From NCBI RefSeq assembly GCF_964204645.1, contig NC_134029.1, positions 7,458,001 through 7,522,000 of the forward strand: a stretch of DNA of 64,000 nucleotides, given 5' to 3'. The position numbers were made by a program, and so were the translations under genes. The DNA comes from Tubulanus polymorphus. Its lineage: Eukaryota > Nemertea > Palaeonemertea > Tubulaniformes > Tubulanidae. The notes under the pieces are model-generated. The model was given only the letters and a program-made list of their open reading frames with translations. It did not search any database and was not told the origin of the DNA. Shown here piece by piece: positions 1-12,652 of this stretch (positions are counted from its first letter, which is position 1; every line of letters begins with the position of its first letter).

Positions 1-337
1 TCTGCAATCGATTAAAATCGTTACAGCCGCCGCGTCAAATGACGCACAATGGCTGACAAATGACTGACCAATGGCGGAAATTCAATTAGTACCGGAGATT
101 TGAGCGAGTTAACTCTCAGTGCAGAGGCCGTTGTTAACTTCATTCGCCTGACAAACTGATTCTGATTCGTTCAGTAAATGATGCAGGTGCCGGTTAAACT
201 CTCTTCTTCGTGCTCTGCGAATAGAAAAAGTTCACTTGCCAAAACTTTAGAAGTAATCGGATTGGCGTTGATCAAAATATGTCACTATCTAGTGCTGTAT
301 ATGAGTATGGAGACTTTTATCGCACAAAAAGCGCTGT
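1..337. other. Left-edge noncoding stretch
   Basis: No convincing exon, RNA gene or repeat is visible. The sequence would be the 3' flank of the minus-strand ORF ending at 338. Confidence 0.4.
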
Positions 338-745
338 TTAATCGTACTCCATCTTAGAAAGGAAGCTTTTCGTTAAAACGAACCCCTCCCCCACCCAATA
401 AACGTTGAGCAATGTATACAACATTGCTAACGATTCGAACGTCCAACTGCCTTCGGGCAACTTTCGGATTTGGACTAGGACGGCGATGGTCAACAAAGAT
501 GATATGACCAAAGCGACGAGAAATGGCACTGAGCCAGGGACGACTTTATAGAAGTATCTACCTTTGAAAATTCTTTTACGAACCACACGTGGAGATAAGT
601 ACATTAGTCTGTCGGGTGTGTAGGGGGAATAAATAGAAACACTCGCTCTCAACTCGAGTGTCTCAAAGCGATGTGTTTTTTTCTCGTCAATTCCACGCGG
701 GATTTCATCACCGAGAGACTTAGCGGCATTGCCTGCAATCTCCAT
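338..745 (-). CDS. Small putative two-pass membrane protein, unrecognised
   Basis: A single open frame of 135 codons runs from an ATG at 745 to a TAA at 340-338. The first half is polar and basic, with a Pro/Tyr-rich stretch (YSPYTPDRLMYLSPR). The second half has two hydrophobic segments, about residues 75-95 (VPFLVALVISSLLTIAVLVQ) and about 103-122 (LAMLYTLLNVYWVGEGFVL), followed by a short charged tail. Codon use is balanced and unlike the AT-rich surroundings. I do not recognise the family. It could be a one-exon gene or the last coding exon of a longer gene, since no clear 3' splice site lies before the ATG. Membrane insertion is inferred from hydrophobicity only. Confidence 0.5.
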   Translation of the reverse strand: MEIAGNAAKSLGDEIPRGIDEKKTHRFETLELRASVSIYSPYTPDRLMYLSPRVVRKRIFKGRYFYKVVPGSVPFLVALVISSLLTIAVLVQIRKLPEGSWTFESLAMLYTLLNVYWVGEGFVLTKSFLSKMEYD

Positions 746-3700
746 CGCAAATCACATCAAATTGCGAGGATCTAACGCATCAGAGAAGAGTCGCCGGCTA
801 ATTCAATCAAACATATCCATATGAATTACCTCCGTAATTGGTTTAAGCGCCAAATCAGAGGAAATGGCATAATTGAGAACGAATTTGCCATCCAGCCACT
901 TTTAATTTCATTGCCAGCGTAACTTACATTCGATCGACAACTTGTGAGTAGGATTCCCTGCATCCGAAACCTGATCACGTGTCACAAGTTAATGTTCACC
1001 GGCCTCTGGACTGGCTGGCGAAATTTACTTCAATCTTTTATGATGTCAACCTTTCGTGAATCAAACAACTGAATTCAATTTGTATTACCCCGATGTCGCG
1101 GATACTTTAATAGAGACGCCGGTCCTAAGCCGTTCTCGACTGCCGACATCATCCGGGGATTTACTTTGCCGTTTGGTCGTGAAACGGTTGAATTTTATTA
1201 GTTTGATGGCTAGCGTTATCCTGAGGCGCTGCACAGTTCATTTCGTCGGAATAGCAATCAGTAGACTGCGAACCGACAAATCGACACTTCTTGGCTTTTA
1301 TCATTTGCATTTAGAGCCAGGAGATTTAGCGGCTAATGTTGTTTCCTGTTACGCTGGGGCGGTTTATGTCCGATGAAATGAACGTTAACTTTCATGTGTT
1401 ACTTTCACGATAGAAATGGGTCTACATTAAGCATAAGCTTTTGATTTTTGTCACCCTACTGTGCACCGACAAATCGACTATCCCTCGCGGGCTTTCGAAT
1501 CTGGTGGTGGATGAGAAGACTGGCAGCGAACAGACAGCAATTTTTGAAAAAACAATTTTTGATGATGCCTTAAGCCCATCAACTTAAGGTTGAAAACTTG
1601 AGAAGGAAACTTTTGTCAAGGCAATCTTCTATTGGCGTAATTATGTATGAAGACCATAAACTTTGAGTTGAAAACTTTTTTGTCTCCTGGCCATAGTCAG
1701 TTGGCATAAGTTTTCAACCTCATATCAGAATTAATTTTTTGAACAGGAGTTAAAGCAAATTCGTCTGACATCGGTCGATCATTTATCATATTTTCCGATT
1801 TCATCTACACGTAATAAAATGAATAATGGATAATGTGAAGTGATGGGGTTTTAATGAATTGCACTATGCTTTTCAGCGTTTCATCTCGTAACTGCTGATC
1901 GCATTTGGTCGACACTGATTTGATCAACTCGCGCGGCGCCGCAGGGATCGATTTAGCATCAATAATCAAATCTGTCCGGTAATCAGTTTGCTAGGTCCCG
2001 GCGGTCATTGTCGATTGTTTATCAATAGCACACTGTGTCATGAACTAACTCAATTCTACTTCGGGCCCTCCTTCAGTTGCTTCATCGACGGTTCACTCTT
2101 GATGTGTCAAGTTGAATTTGCTCGAATTTACGATGGTTTTGATGCTGCGATGTGTTTCCCTCGATATTCAACGCGAATTCGATAGTCGTCAACTTGATCC
2201 ATTCATTATCAGAAAAGTATCGATATACGTTGCCGGGCTTTGAAACACCAACCATCCAGAATGTTGGACCCTTCCGGATTATGATTAGGCATTGAGATGA
2301 ATCTGAATAACTTATAGAAATGCATTCATTCGTTAATAAAATCTCCATTTAAAACATTTCTTCTATTTCTACTATTTTCCATCTTTTCTATTGATATGAT
2401 ATACTGTATATACCCTCCGTTCATTCATCCATACTAAGTTTCATCTCCCCATCCCATCGGTCAGCAGTCCTTGTAAGGCGCAGTAGCTTAAAAATGATAT
2501 AGTGCTGAGCGGTACTTCACTCCCATACATCCTTCTCACCTTGCCATTCGCTCATCTCCAAACGCTTAAATAAATTGTTGCTCAGTAATTCCAAATTCTC
2601 GAATGATCATCATTTTGGACATTCATTAGGACATTTTGGATATCATTCTCTGAGCTAGTTCACTAGATATCAATTGGCGGAGATCCCAGTATCAAATTAC
2701 CGAAGCAAAGACTCGCGTTCGATTAAACATTAAATCTCGTCTTAACATTTGCCATTTTAGGTGGAATTGAATTGCTTTGATGTAACAGACGTCAAAATTT
2801 TCAAATCGCAGAAGAAGTTATTCGCGTCTTGTCTAAAACTTTTGATTGCCAATTTGATGTATAATGCAATCTGGTGTATTGTCGTGTTTGATAACGGATT
2901 AGATCGACGTGCGGTCTACAAGCCGGTAATGTTCTTAACATCTTTGTTCCTGACAGCTAGATATGATAGCGACAAAATGAGATTTGATGTCGCAGCTAAT
3001 AACTGGGCAAGCGTATCTCAAACATAATTGAAAGTCATAAATTCCTGCAGCGAAACAAGCAGACGGGACGTTCGCTACATCAGACGACATGGCGATATTT
3101 CCTAATTGGAGCGTGCATCTGTTCGGGACGGCTGCTATAAGTGATGGTTATAATAAAAGGTCCGATCGAGTCTTGACTTGACAGACAATTTCTCGACCTC
3201 GGTCGGGGGTCCGCTAGAAGGTACAGGTCTCGTGTCCTCTATAACCGAACACCGCGTTGGCTTTACCTCGCTGACGTGTTCGCGACACGTTACAGCCCCC
3301 TGTGGTTTCATCAAATGCGAAAAAAAAGATCATAATCCATACTTAGAACGAACGAATGAATTGTAACCGTGCATACTATATCAACTCAGCAAGTTACAAG
3401 TGTGATCTTTGAAATTATTATTCTGGTATATCTGTTGCAAGGTAAAATACAAAAAAGGTAAAATACATAAAATGATGGGTCAAAATTCATAAATAGAGTT
3501 TCATTATCAGCGGAAATGGCCCCATCAGTTTTGATAGGCTACGTATTTTCGGTTGATATGCTGTTTAAACTATATGTCAGCCGTCGCTCAAAATGTTCAT
3601 CATATCAACATCTATCATAGTACGGTTTGCCATGAATTATCACCTGGGTGATGTTGTTTTTGATTGGTTGAATATCGGCATTCCCTGGTGACCAGACCGT

Positions 3701-3911
3701 TTTGATCCGGCGGCCATTCTTCATGATCAACTGTCTACGGATTTAGCGCATCTAATAATTTTCGTCGTTGTTTTGGTATGATTGATGATTGAAATATATG
3801 CGGTACTTTTCAACCTAAAACAACACTAAAAGAGATGGGATGAACTTACAGTTTACTCGAAGAAAAGTTAAGTGGGAAAATAAAACAGTGGATATGCAGA
3901 CGAGTTACTCA

Positions 3912-4077
3912 GTTTCAGTTTCAGTTTAGTTTATTACTCCACAATGTTATGCTACCATCGCACAGAGCACAATTACTTGAATTACAGTAAAGTACAGTGA
4001 AGCGGAGTGGTCATATCGAAATCTAACCTGTAATCATGGACGTATAAACTAGATATAATCTAGTGTATACGTCCATG
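3912..4077. repeat. Repeat tail with near-perfect 20-bp palindrome
   Basis: A CAGTTT-rich run with TTTATTACTCCACA, resembling the 3' ends of invertebrate non-LTR elements read on the opposite strand, is followed by a hairpin. Its arms are 4035-4054 and 4058-4077, with one mismatch and a 3-nt loop; the outer arm reads CATGGACGTATA. Family assignment is a guess; the palindrome is read directly. Confidence 0.45.
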
Positions 4078-6060
4078 CTCTAATAGAATAAACGGGAACA
4101 ATACGACAGTCATTTATGGTGTGATATCATTAAGTGAATGATTGGATACCTTTTTTGATGAATATCGCCAGATTGAGTCAAGATTTACCTCTCGAACGGA
4201 ACAAATTATGTTAGGCTATTTTCATCGGGATGTCGCCAGAAATATCTAGAGGTATGAATTTGCTTCCCAGGCTTTGAAAAAAGGGACAAAGAAAATTGAA
4301 TTCGTCCTCAGTTGCTGCCAGTTTTTTTTTTACCAATTCTATGGTTACGCTCGATCTGGCGAGTAGTTGTATTCAGTTCCTATACTCTTTGGACTAACTT
4401 TGGTATCGATAATGACAATACATTCAAAACCCGTTATAACGCCATCCTTTTTCATGCCACTGTTGAGACTTAACTCCAACATTTTTAGAGTACAAATTTG
4501 CTGAATCTAATTCGAATTCAAAGATAACCCATTCTTTGAAGCACTTAATCCTTTATAACGCCGTGTTTCCCAGCGGAATTATAACGGATGTTTGGTGTAA
4601 TACGTACTTATCAAAGAATTAATTGATGATATATTTGAGAGATAGTTACACAACACAATACTGATAGTAAAATAAGATGAATTTATATATATTTCAGCAG
4701 ATGATTGAAAACCAATGCCTCATCTTCCCTTCGTACTTAGAGTCCAGCGACGTTCTTGAACGTTTACCTTGGACACTGGTGCAAGGTCGGTGGAGAAGAG
4801 ACGATTTTGACGTGATTCACGGTGACTCAGTTCACGCATAATCTCGCTAGATACACGAGCATCAAGTCATCATGTCAACCGAGACAGGCGGGGCAAACAT
4901 GATTGTCAGGCACAAGCCGCAGCACTTAACCTCTGCAAAAATTCCAGCACAAATTCATTTGCGTTTTTTAAGAACCTGTGTTCCTCGAAACAAGTCCGGT
5001 GATCTGACGGCTTTCGGTTGTTATCGACGGGACCACAAGGTTATAGCAAAAAGCTCAGATAATTCCTCGTCTGGTTGACTGATCATCCTCCCAGATAAAA
5101 CTGCCAGTCAAATCAGGACGTCACTGACACCGACAACGAACAAGGCTTAAAATTCTAATTATGTCTGCGTTTTCGAATTCCACATTTCATCCCGTGATTT
5201 GTCACGGATATATATACAAAACTTGCCTTATACAAGTATATATATATTAATGAGCTGTCTGTTTTCGTTATCCGTTCAGCAGACGTCTGGGGCAGAAGAT
5301 CAGCACGACCTCATCCCGATCGACAGTCAATCAATCTATCTATTATCGATACAGGGTTATATCTATATTATGGGAGATCTGAACAAAAATCACTGGCTTC
5401 ATAAACAGATCGATGTTTAGCCAAAAAATATCAAAAATAATACCGTACCCAAGAAATAATTCTAAAACCATTTCAACTGTATTGAAAATACGTATTCACT
5501 CAAAATCAAAACTTCCCACAATTCGCACCACCTGATATGGCATTACGTGAGTAACGGGTCTCATGTTGGTTTTACCAGTTCTATAGTTACCTGGTCGTCT
5601 GGCCGTGGATTTCGCGAAGGAATTTTCTTTTTTGCGTTTCTCTTCGGGTCATTTAACATATTTCCTCGATATGCATTAATTATTAACCCTTTTTGTTTTT
5701 TGTCAACCCGTTAGGCAAATTAGTTACCTATACGTATAAAACCAATCGTTGAGAGTCCCCGGTGCAATCAAAGATAGGGAGAGTTGATCTCGCGCGCGAA
5801 GAACCGCTGCAGCGATGGAACTATTTCAAGATCCAATTTCTCTGATCTGCAGAATGTTTCTCATAAGGGTTTTACTATCTGGCAATTCAACTCGAATTTT
5901 GGACCAATTCTCAACTCTTGAACTGGGTCCGGAGTCTGAGCGATCTTCATCGACAGAATATTTGCCATGTTCCAAATAGTCGTATGTATCTCGATTAGCC
6001 GGTAATCAGTTCGCTTAGCGTTTCGGTTCGGCATTTCTAAAAGAAGTAGGCCAACACAAA

Positions 6061-6185
6061 ATTCAAATTCATTTTATTCATCATAAATCAAAAGTACAAG
6101 ATTGTAAATAAAGAATGAACAATAAAACAATACAGGGAAAAGAGAACAATATAATATCCATACAAACAATACTCTTTACAAGTCC
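6061..6185 (-). repeat. Possible LINE 3' tail
   Basis: A low-complexity run rich in AATAAA/ACAATA words, beginning with CATTTTATTCATCATAAATC, looks like the reverse complement of a non-LTR retrotransposon 3' end. No coding remnant is attached. Low confidence. Confidence 0.25.
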
Positions 6186-9100
6186 ATGATATTATGTAAA
6201 TGTCGCGATATTTTAGAAAATTGGTTTTGTTAGGTCAATGAAGGCCGAATGAAAAGTATATAGGTTTAAATTTACTATATTATATTCAATTCTGAGGTTA
6301 TCTTGAAGTTTACAGTACAGAAGAGTTTTTTCGTCGACCCAGAAATCAGAATCTGTCGCCGTATTAGATATGGTGGAATCAATAGTAAAATATCGGAGCC
6401 ACGAGATAATTATAAATGACTCACAGAATCTAATATATCCACGCGTGGTTTATTAGAAATCATCTCGCGTGAAGACAAAGCGGCCATCTTTTTAACTATC
6501 TGCCGTATCACCTGCGGCCGCGGATTATGGTTAAGTGCCAATTAGGATGAGATCTGATGATATTATTAATTCAATGAAATGAGATGATGAACTAGCATTT
6601 TTGATATCGGGCGTATTCGCCAGGTCGATTGTAACCGAAATGTACATGTCAAAGCATTTCGAATCTTTTAAGCGATATCATTACGATGCTTTAGTGTTCG
6701 GCTGATCTTGACAAGTTATTGTCATACATTGATGGATTGCATTTTCAAATTTTGCACCTGTATGCGCAGGGCCGTTTATTTTATTCCTGATCTTTTTGCT
6801 ATATGATTTTAATAAACAATTGCGGCAGGAAATGGAAATAATCCCGCCACAAATCGAGCGTTATCGATTCTTCGCACGCATCGCGTTTTACCCAATTTTA
6901 GAAATGCACCCATCGACAAAAGAAAGCGCCTTGTAAACAAAGCGCACGCTAGTACGCGCACGGGAACACCTGCCTCGGCGCAGACGAGAGGAGAGTGAGA
7001 GAGAGCTACTCTGCACGTTATTCCATTTTCGCAGAGCCTTTGATTCGGAATCCGTATAACAGCATCGCCGTCATGTGATTCCGGAGATGAGTGTATATCG
7101 TTTAAATTCATGAGTATCGCTCTAATGCAATAAAGCAATAAACCTACGTTTGGTGAATTATCGCCCCTGATCTCCCGTGACTAGAGGTAATCTAATTCAT
7201 AGCGGCCACTTGCAACTGTTAGACACCATTTCCTTCGACAATTTCTACAGTTAATACTGTCCTACGAGAGCAAGCATCTACCAACGCAATCTATAATGCA
7301 ATTTGTCTTCTTATGCGTTCCATCCGGACTATACGGGATGGCATATAGAAGTCCCAAGGTATCAGCCCATTTGATTATATGTTAACACAAGTCATATCGG
7401 CATTTCTGGAATAATTCACGGCGACTAATGCGTGACATTTGCATCTTCTATACACTTAATGTGTTGGGAATTTCGATAATAGAAGTCCTTTTGATATGAG
7501 CGAAAGTTTGACTAGAGTTTCTCATTGCTTCCAACCATACTGCGTCTCTCGAATTAATGAATGCACTGGAGCCCAATTTAGGAATTGAGAGTGTGTCATT
7601 CCGAAGAGCTTGATGATCTAAAGTGATGTTTTTATGTTACTTTTACTTCCCACGAAATGAAAAAAAAAAACTATCAGAAAATTAATAAAACATTGTACAG
7701 TTGCTAGCCGCCTTTTTGTTAGGGTACATTTGTGCTGTATTTAGAATTTTTTCTAAAACTGTTTATGATGCGCGTTTTATCATATTATCATATTTCATTG
7801 GTACATAGATTGGTTTTGACAGTTTTAGTGAAATTCAAACCATGTGAATCTCAAGTTTTCAGTGATGTTGAATTCAAATTTGCAACAATGCGACATGAGA
7901 GCGATATAAAAACCTGTTGCCAATTTTTGCCACGCGTAAAAATCCAGGGTACTCAACTTCGAAATTCATTAAAATGACCCATTAATGCTGGCCAAAAGTA
8001 CCTCACAAAATGACAACTAGCAACTGTAAAATGGTTTATTGAAAAATAGCACCCCTCTTCCATCCTGGAAAATTGCTGTCAAGAAGTGATCCAGAGTCGT
8101 TTTTTATCGGTTACTTTTGTATGAAATTCAACTGTATTGGGCGAGCTTTACGCCAGACATTCAAATTCCACACTCTCACTTTCCTGTTCCGATTTTCTTC
8201 TCTAATTGAATCAGCCACAATAACGACGTGATTGAGGCCGATACGCTTTTTGCGGTATAATCATCGGTTTCTCGTTGCGCATGCGCGCTCACCGCTCGGG
8301 AGGTAGTTTTGATGGATTAAAACCTTGCTTAACTAAATCCTTCTGTAACAATTGATGGAAGAGGCCTCAGAGACGGACGCCATTTAATTATAGCAAACAA
8401 CAATCGCTAACGTTCATTTGCGAGATTGTTTCGATCTTGCGCTCAGCGATACAACACTTCTTAGAACTAGTCTCCAGCGTCAATTGTTTCACCGCTTATA
8501 TTGAACGGTGAAATGTTCAATTTCGACGATGAAACATTTTGTACGGGTCAAATGTCAATACCGCAGTGAATTTTGATCAGATTTTATGAAATCACCGTCT
8601 TTTGTTTCGGCATTTGCCCGAGTATTTAATTTCTAAATGGAGCCGCGCGTTTTCAAGATGATTTTCAAGGCTGTAAATTGCTGCACTTTTATCTAGATTG
8701 AGTTAATCCATTCGGGACCTTATTTCATCGCACGTCGACCGGACCTAAAGATATTAGTTGTTTTATTTAATCAAATGAAATTATTTCGTTTATTCGATTG
8801 GTTTTTGTAAAAATTCGACGAAATTCACAAGATTGGATATTTTCCAATCGAAAAAAAAATCGAAATTGCGAAGTAAGTTTTCTTCGGTATTCAAACGGCA
8901 AAATTCTTTTCGTTTCGTATTCGTCCCGATAGACCACCAACATATTACATCGATTCTGATTGATAAACGCGATGGACGAGAAATGCTAGCAAAATCTGGG
9001 TTTAAATACGATTCGGTCGTTGGTATTATTCCGGCGGAATAAATTGTCGATGGAACAATTTGCGGCCATCCATAAAACCTGCAGTCGCAGAAAAGCGACG

Positions 9101-10673
9101 ACGGCGTCACAAAAGGCAAACGTCGGCGATTTGTAAGGCGCGGATTAAAACATCAACCGGTGATTATTCGTCGCTAATCCTAGCGATATTGTGCCGTAAT
9201 GCCGGGATAATTCGTCGCTGAAATTTAATTAAATCCGCAAAACGTGAATGCCAAGCAGAGATCAGACAAACAAAAGACGCGACATCGACGCGAAATCAAG
9301 CCGCATATAGCAGTAGTACAGTCGACAATGAAACCAGACTGGGTCTGGCGTCATGGCTCCGTCAACGGGGATCAAGATTATCCTGGTCGCTCAGGACATT
9401 CAAATATATACGAATATTCTCTCAAGATTGCCCTCGAAGTCATCTTCGAAATTAAATGATCTAATTTCTAATTCTTGTTCATGTAACAGAGGTCTGAGCT
9501 CCTGGGTCTAAACTGTTTCGTTGGAAAGGGTATCATTTCTCAAATAATCTTTTACATTAGACTTGCATGTTTCAATACATGAAAATGAATACACACCATT
9601 AAAAGATAGATAGATATTCCAACGCCTGTAAAGGAAAGAATTTAGAGAATTGAGAAAGAAAGACGCGCTGAGTTTGCGTCCTTTGATCGCATCCTCCACC
9701 GGAAAGTCGTGGCTTCATTCATGACAACGTTCTTCAAACCATAATATTTAAAAAGAAACTGAATGAACCGCATTCATTTTCCCCAAAGCTGTTGCGTTAT
9801 GTAATATCGTTTAACTTGCATATCGCACATGCATTCGAAAACGTTATTCTGAATAAATCAATTTAAAGTGCGAATCAACAGCTTTTGTTGAATGATTACT
9901 GCAGTTACTGTTCTATAATTTGTCAGTTGTGCATGCGTGACACCGTGTCGGCGGTTCGGTTGTCAAAGCAAGCAAATTTCAAAACGTGAAGCTTATTTCA
10001 TTAAGTGCTGAACACGAAACGCATTCGGAGACTATTTGTTCCGGCAACCGCTGTGAAAATTATAACTTATATAAGCCGCCACGACCGTATGAATAGGAAT
10101 TAGCAAATTATAATCTCGACATAGCGATGATATTTACCGAGAAGACGCGTGCACCTGTTGTCGAGAGTAAGTCGCGTGCAACCGGGCGAGTTCTTTCCAT
10201 GGTAACGCTGAGAACAAGCGCATCTGCCCGGGGACCACGATAATTGCACTTCCGTGGTAACGTTTCATTGCGTCGACATATTTCGAACCAACTATTGATT
10301 CGCGTGTTGCCAAAATGTAAACATTGCGGACTGGAAACGTTTGTTGTTTTATGTTAGTAAGGAATGAAATTAGTTTCTGAACACAGGAGCCGACTTGTTG
10401 CGTCTCGAATGATGTGCGTGATTGGCTCGTCACGCCAGATGACGCGGTAATGTTAGTCACATGATCGACGCTCGACGACGTGACTGGGCGCAGACGAGAT
10501 CGTGGTGGTCACAGGTGCACGTGATTGATGCATATTGATGAATCGATTCGAGGACAGTCGATAAATTAATACATTTAATGAAGTTGAATTCGAAACTAAT
10601 AAAATCAAATGATAATTTTTCATTTGCACGCTGAGGCTGGAACGTTTGCGATTGGAAACAAAAACAAAGACAT

Positions 10674-10832
10674 ATAAGATAAAAACCCACTATCTACAGA
10701 TTAAAAGAATTTCAAAACAAGAATTTATTTATTCGATCTAAAATATATAGAATACACGACGTTTCGATCTCACCCTAGAGATCATCGTCAGGTGTCATCC
10801 TTTAATTTGTAGATAGTGGGTTTTTATCTTAT
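10674..10832 (-). repeat. Foldback element with 25-bp perfect arms and hammerhead-like core
   Basis: The arms 10674-10698 and 10808-10832 are exact inverted copies; the inner core of the arm is AACCCACTATCTACA. The 109-bp loop, read on the minus strand, contains CTGACGA (10791-10785), a perfect 6-bp stem GATCTC/GAGATC and then GAAAC (10765-10761). These are ordered like the conserved core and stem II of a hammerhead ribozyme, but with one extra base before stem II. Tails with CGAAACGTC are known from Penelope-like and related retroelements; linking this copy to them is inference. A related, rearranged copy lies at 61,406-61,560. Confidence 0.5.
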
Positions 10833-12430
10833 TATCGGTTCACCACGTTTGAGTGTGGTTATCGTTCAAAGACATATAGCTGTCAATATTCGTCGGAAAA
10901 ATTGAAACACGACCAATGTAAATTATTCAGTATAAATCACAGAAAATGTTCCTTATTTTCAATGTATGTAATCGCTCGTTAAATCGGTAGTAAGGCTACC
11001 GTTTATAGCCATTCATAAACTTGAAATCAGTGGTTGGAATCGAATTAACCAAGATCAAGATTAACCATGTCGAGATCACTTAGAAAAAATAACAGAAGAT
11101 GAAGAACGCGTGCCAGTATTCGTCCCCGGATGGGTAACGGTAATGAACATCGCGTCCCCTTTGAGCTGCAGTGTTGCGGATGATTTCGTTCGCCGTAGCT
11201 TTTTATGTCTGGTCGCATGTAGGTTCGGTTCACACTCGGCTGGCACTTGTAATCAGTCCCGTATTGTCTTGTATGATTAGTTCATATCCTGTTAAAGTCT
11301 CCGAGGATGAAAAACACTTTCAGCTTTACTGCCCAATGTGTAAAGCTGCCAATTACAGCGGAGCTTTGACGTGATGGAGTAGGTTCTCAGGTCACCACAG
11401 AATGTTTGTGGAATTACACGCCCGCCTGCACAAATACCAGTAACAACCTAACAATTAACCACGGTAAATAATCGAATAAACATGAATATTGAACTTTTGC
11501 CGCAGTAATCATACTCTGATCTAATTTCAATCCGTTCTCCGCGCCCTATTTCCATAAGTATGACAGTCGCGAAGAAACTACCACCAGCGCCATTGCTAAA
11601 TCGATTACGCACGGTACAAATCTCGAATCTTATCTCAAAACATTTTATGGAGACTTAACCAAAAAACGTGCGAATATTGCAACCGAATCATCCTGCCTTA
11701 TGCCGTTGATATGAATGTGTAGACTGTAGGAACATATGTAATTAGATTTCAAAATATGTTTTTTTCAACATCACAAGCAGGATAATTAACTTCTCATAAT
11801 GAATATAGTCGGAAACAACTCTTTCAAGCTTGGTGGCTTTCAAATGTAGTCATTTATGTTCAATATGATACACGAGACAAATAATGATCCATCTGTCTGG
11901 TTTACAACAACAAAACATAAGTTCATTCACACACCGCTTATCGCCGATGATTAAGTGGTCATTGTAACGCGATCTAATCCGAACGTATCTTCTGAATTTT
12001 TTTTACGCATATTACAGTATAATCCTCACTTTGTTAAATGGAACCCTCTTCATATCAAAGTACTCGATTGTGTTTGGTAAGGTGTTGTTGAAGATGTTAA
12101 AATAACACGACGAAATCGCTGTTGCGGAAGATTTCCGGGGTGAGTTTGTGTGACGATTAGCGGGACATCTACTCAACGAAATGACGATGTTAATGAATGA
12201 AATTGATTAAGGTGTAAGCGATTCCTACGCGATTCCAACTGTTATATTAATCAACCGTTATTACGGTTATATCGTTCAAAGAATATAATTTTTCCACTAT
12301 CAATTAATTATCGAATCAATCAAAATTCTTACGCCCACTTTTTCTATTACGAACAAAAGTTCCATTTCACACGTTGCACTTTGAAATACGAAGACTGGAG
12401 ATTTTTTTTTCATTTTCAGACCCTTTCTAA

Positions 12431-12652
12431 TTACTTGGAGCACGGATATGTTTCTAGAAAAAAATGGAAGAGTAAAGAGAAAAACATAGAAATTAAACAA
12501 ATTTTCTAATGGTAGGCGTTTCAAAATGGAAGGGACCATGAAAGAAATGAAAACATAAACAATCTTTCTTTTGCTTAAGAATTGCGAGGAAAGGAGGAAT
12601 ACAAATTCTTTTTAATTATTTTTGCAGAATTCTGGATCCGTGCTCCAAGTAA
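12431..12652. mobile_element. MITE-like element with 17-bp inverted ends
   Basis: TTACTTGGAGCACGGAT (12431-12447) recurs exactly inverted at 12636-12652, enclosing about 190 bp of AT-rich DNA with no coding potential. Size and structure fit a nonautonomous DNA transposon. The family is not identified. Confidence 0.5.

Noticed and set aside
8833-9042. Plus-strand frame ending VGIIPAE with protein-like composition
   Set aside because: No ATG at the start, no acceptor, no family. A complementary open frame exists on the minus strand.
10134-10690. Two adjacent minus-strand frames of 108 and 77 codons
   Set aside because: Neither starts at a convincing ATG in good context, and no motif or consistent exon chain was found. 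The region may be a promoter or a noncoding exon.
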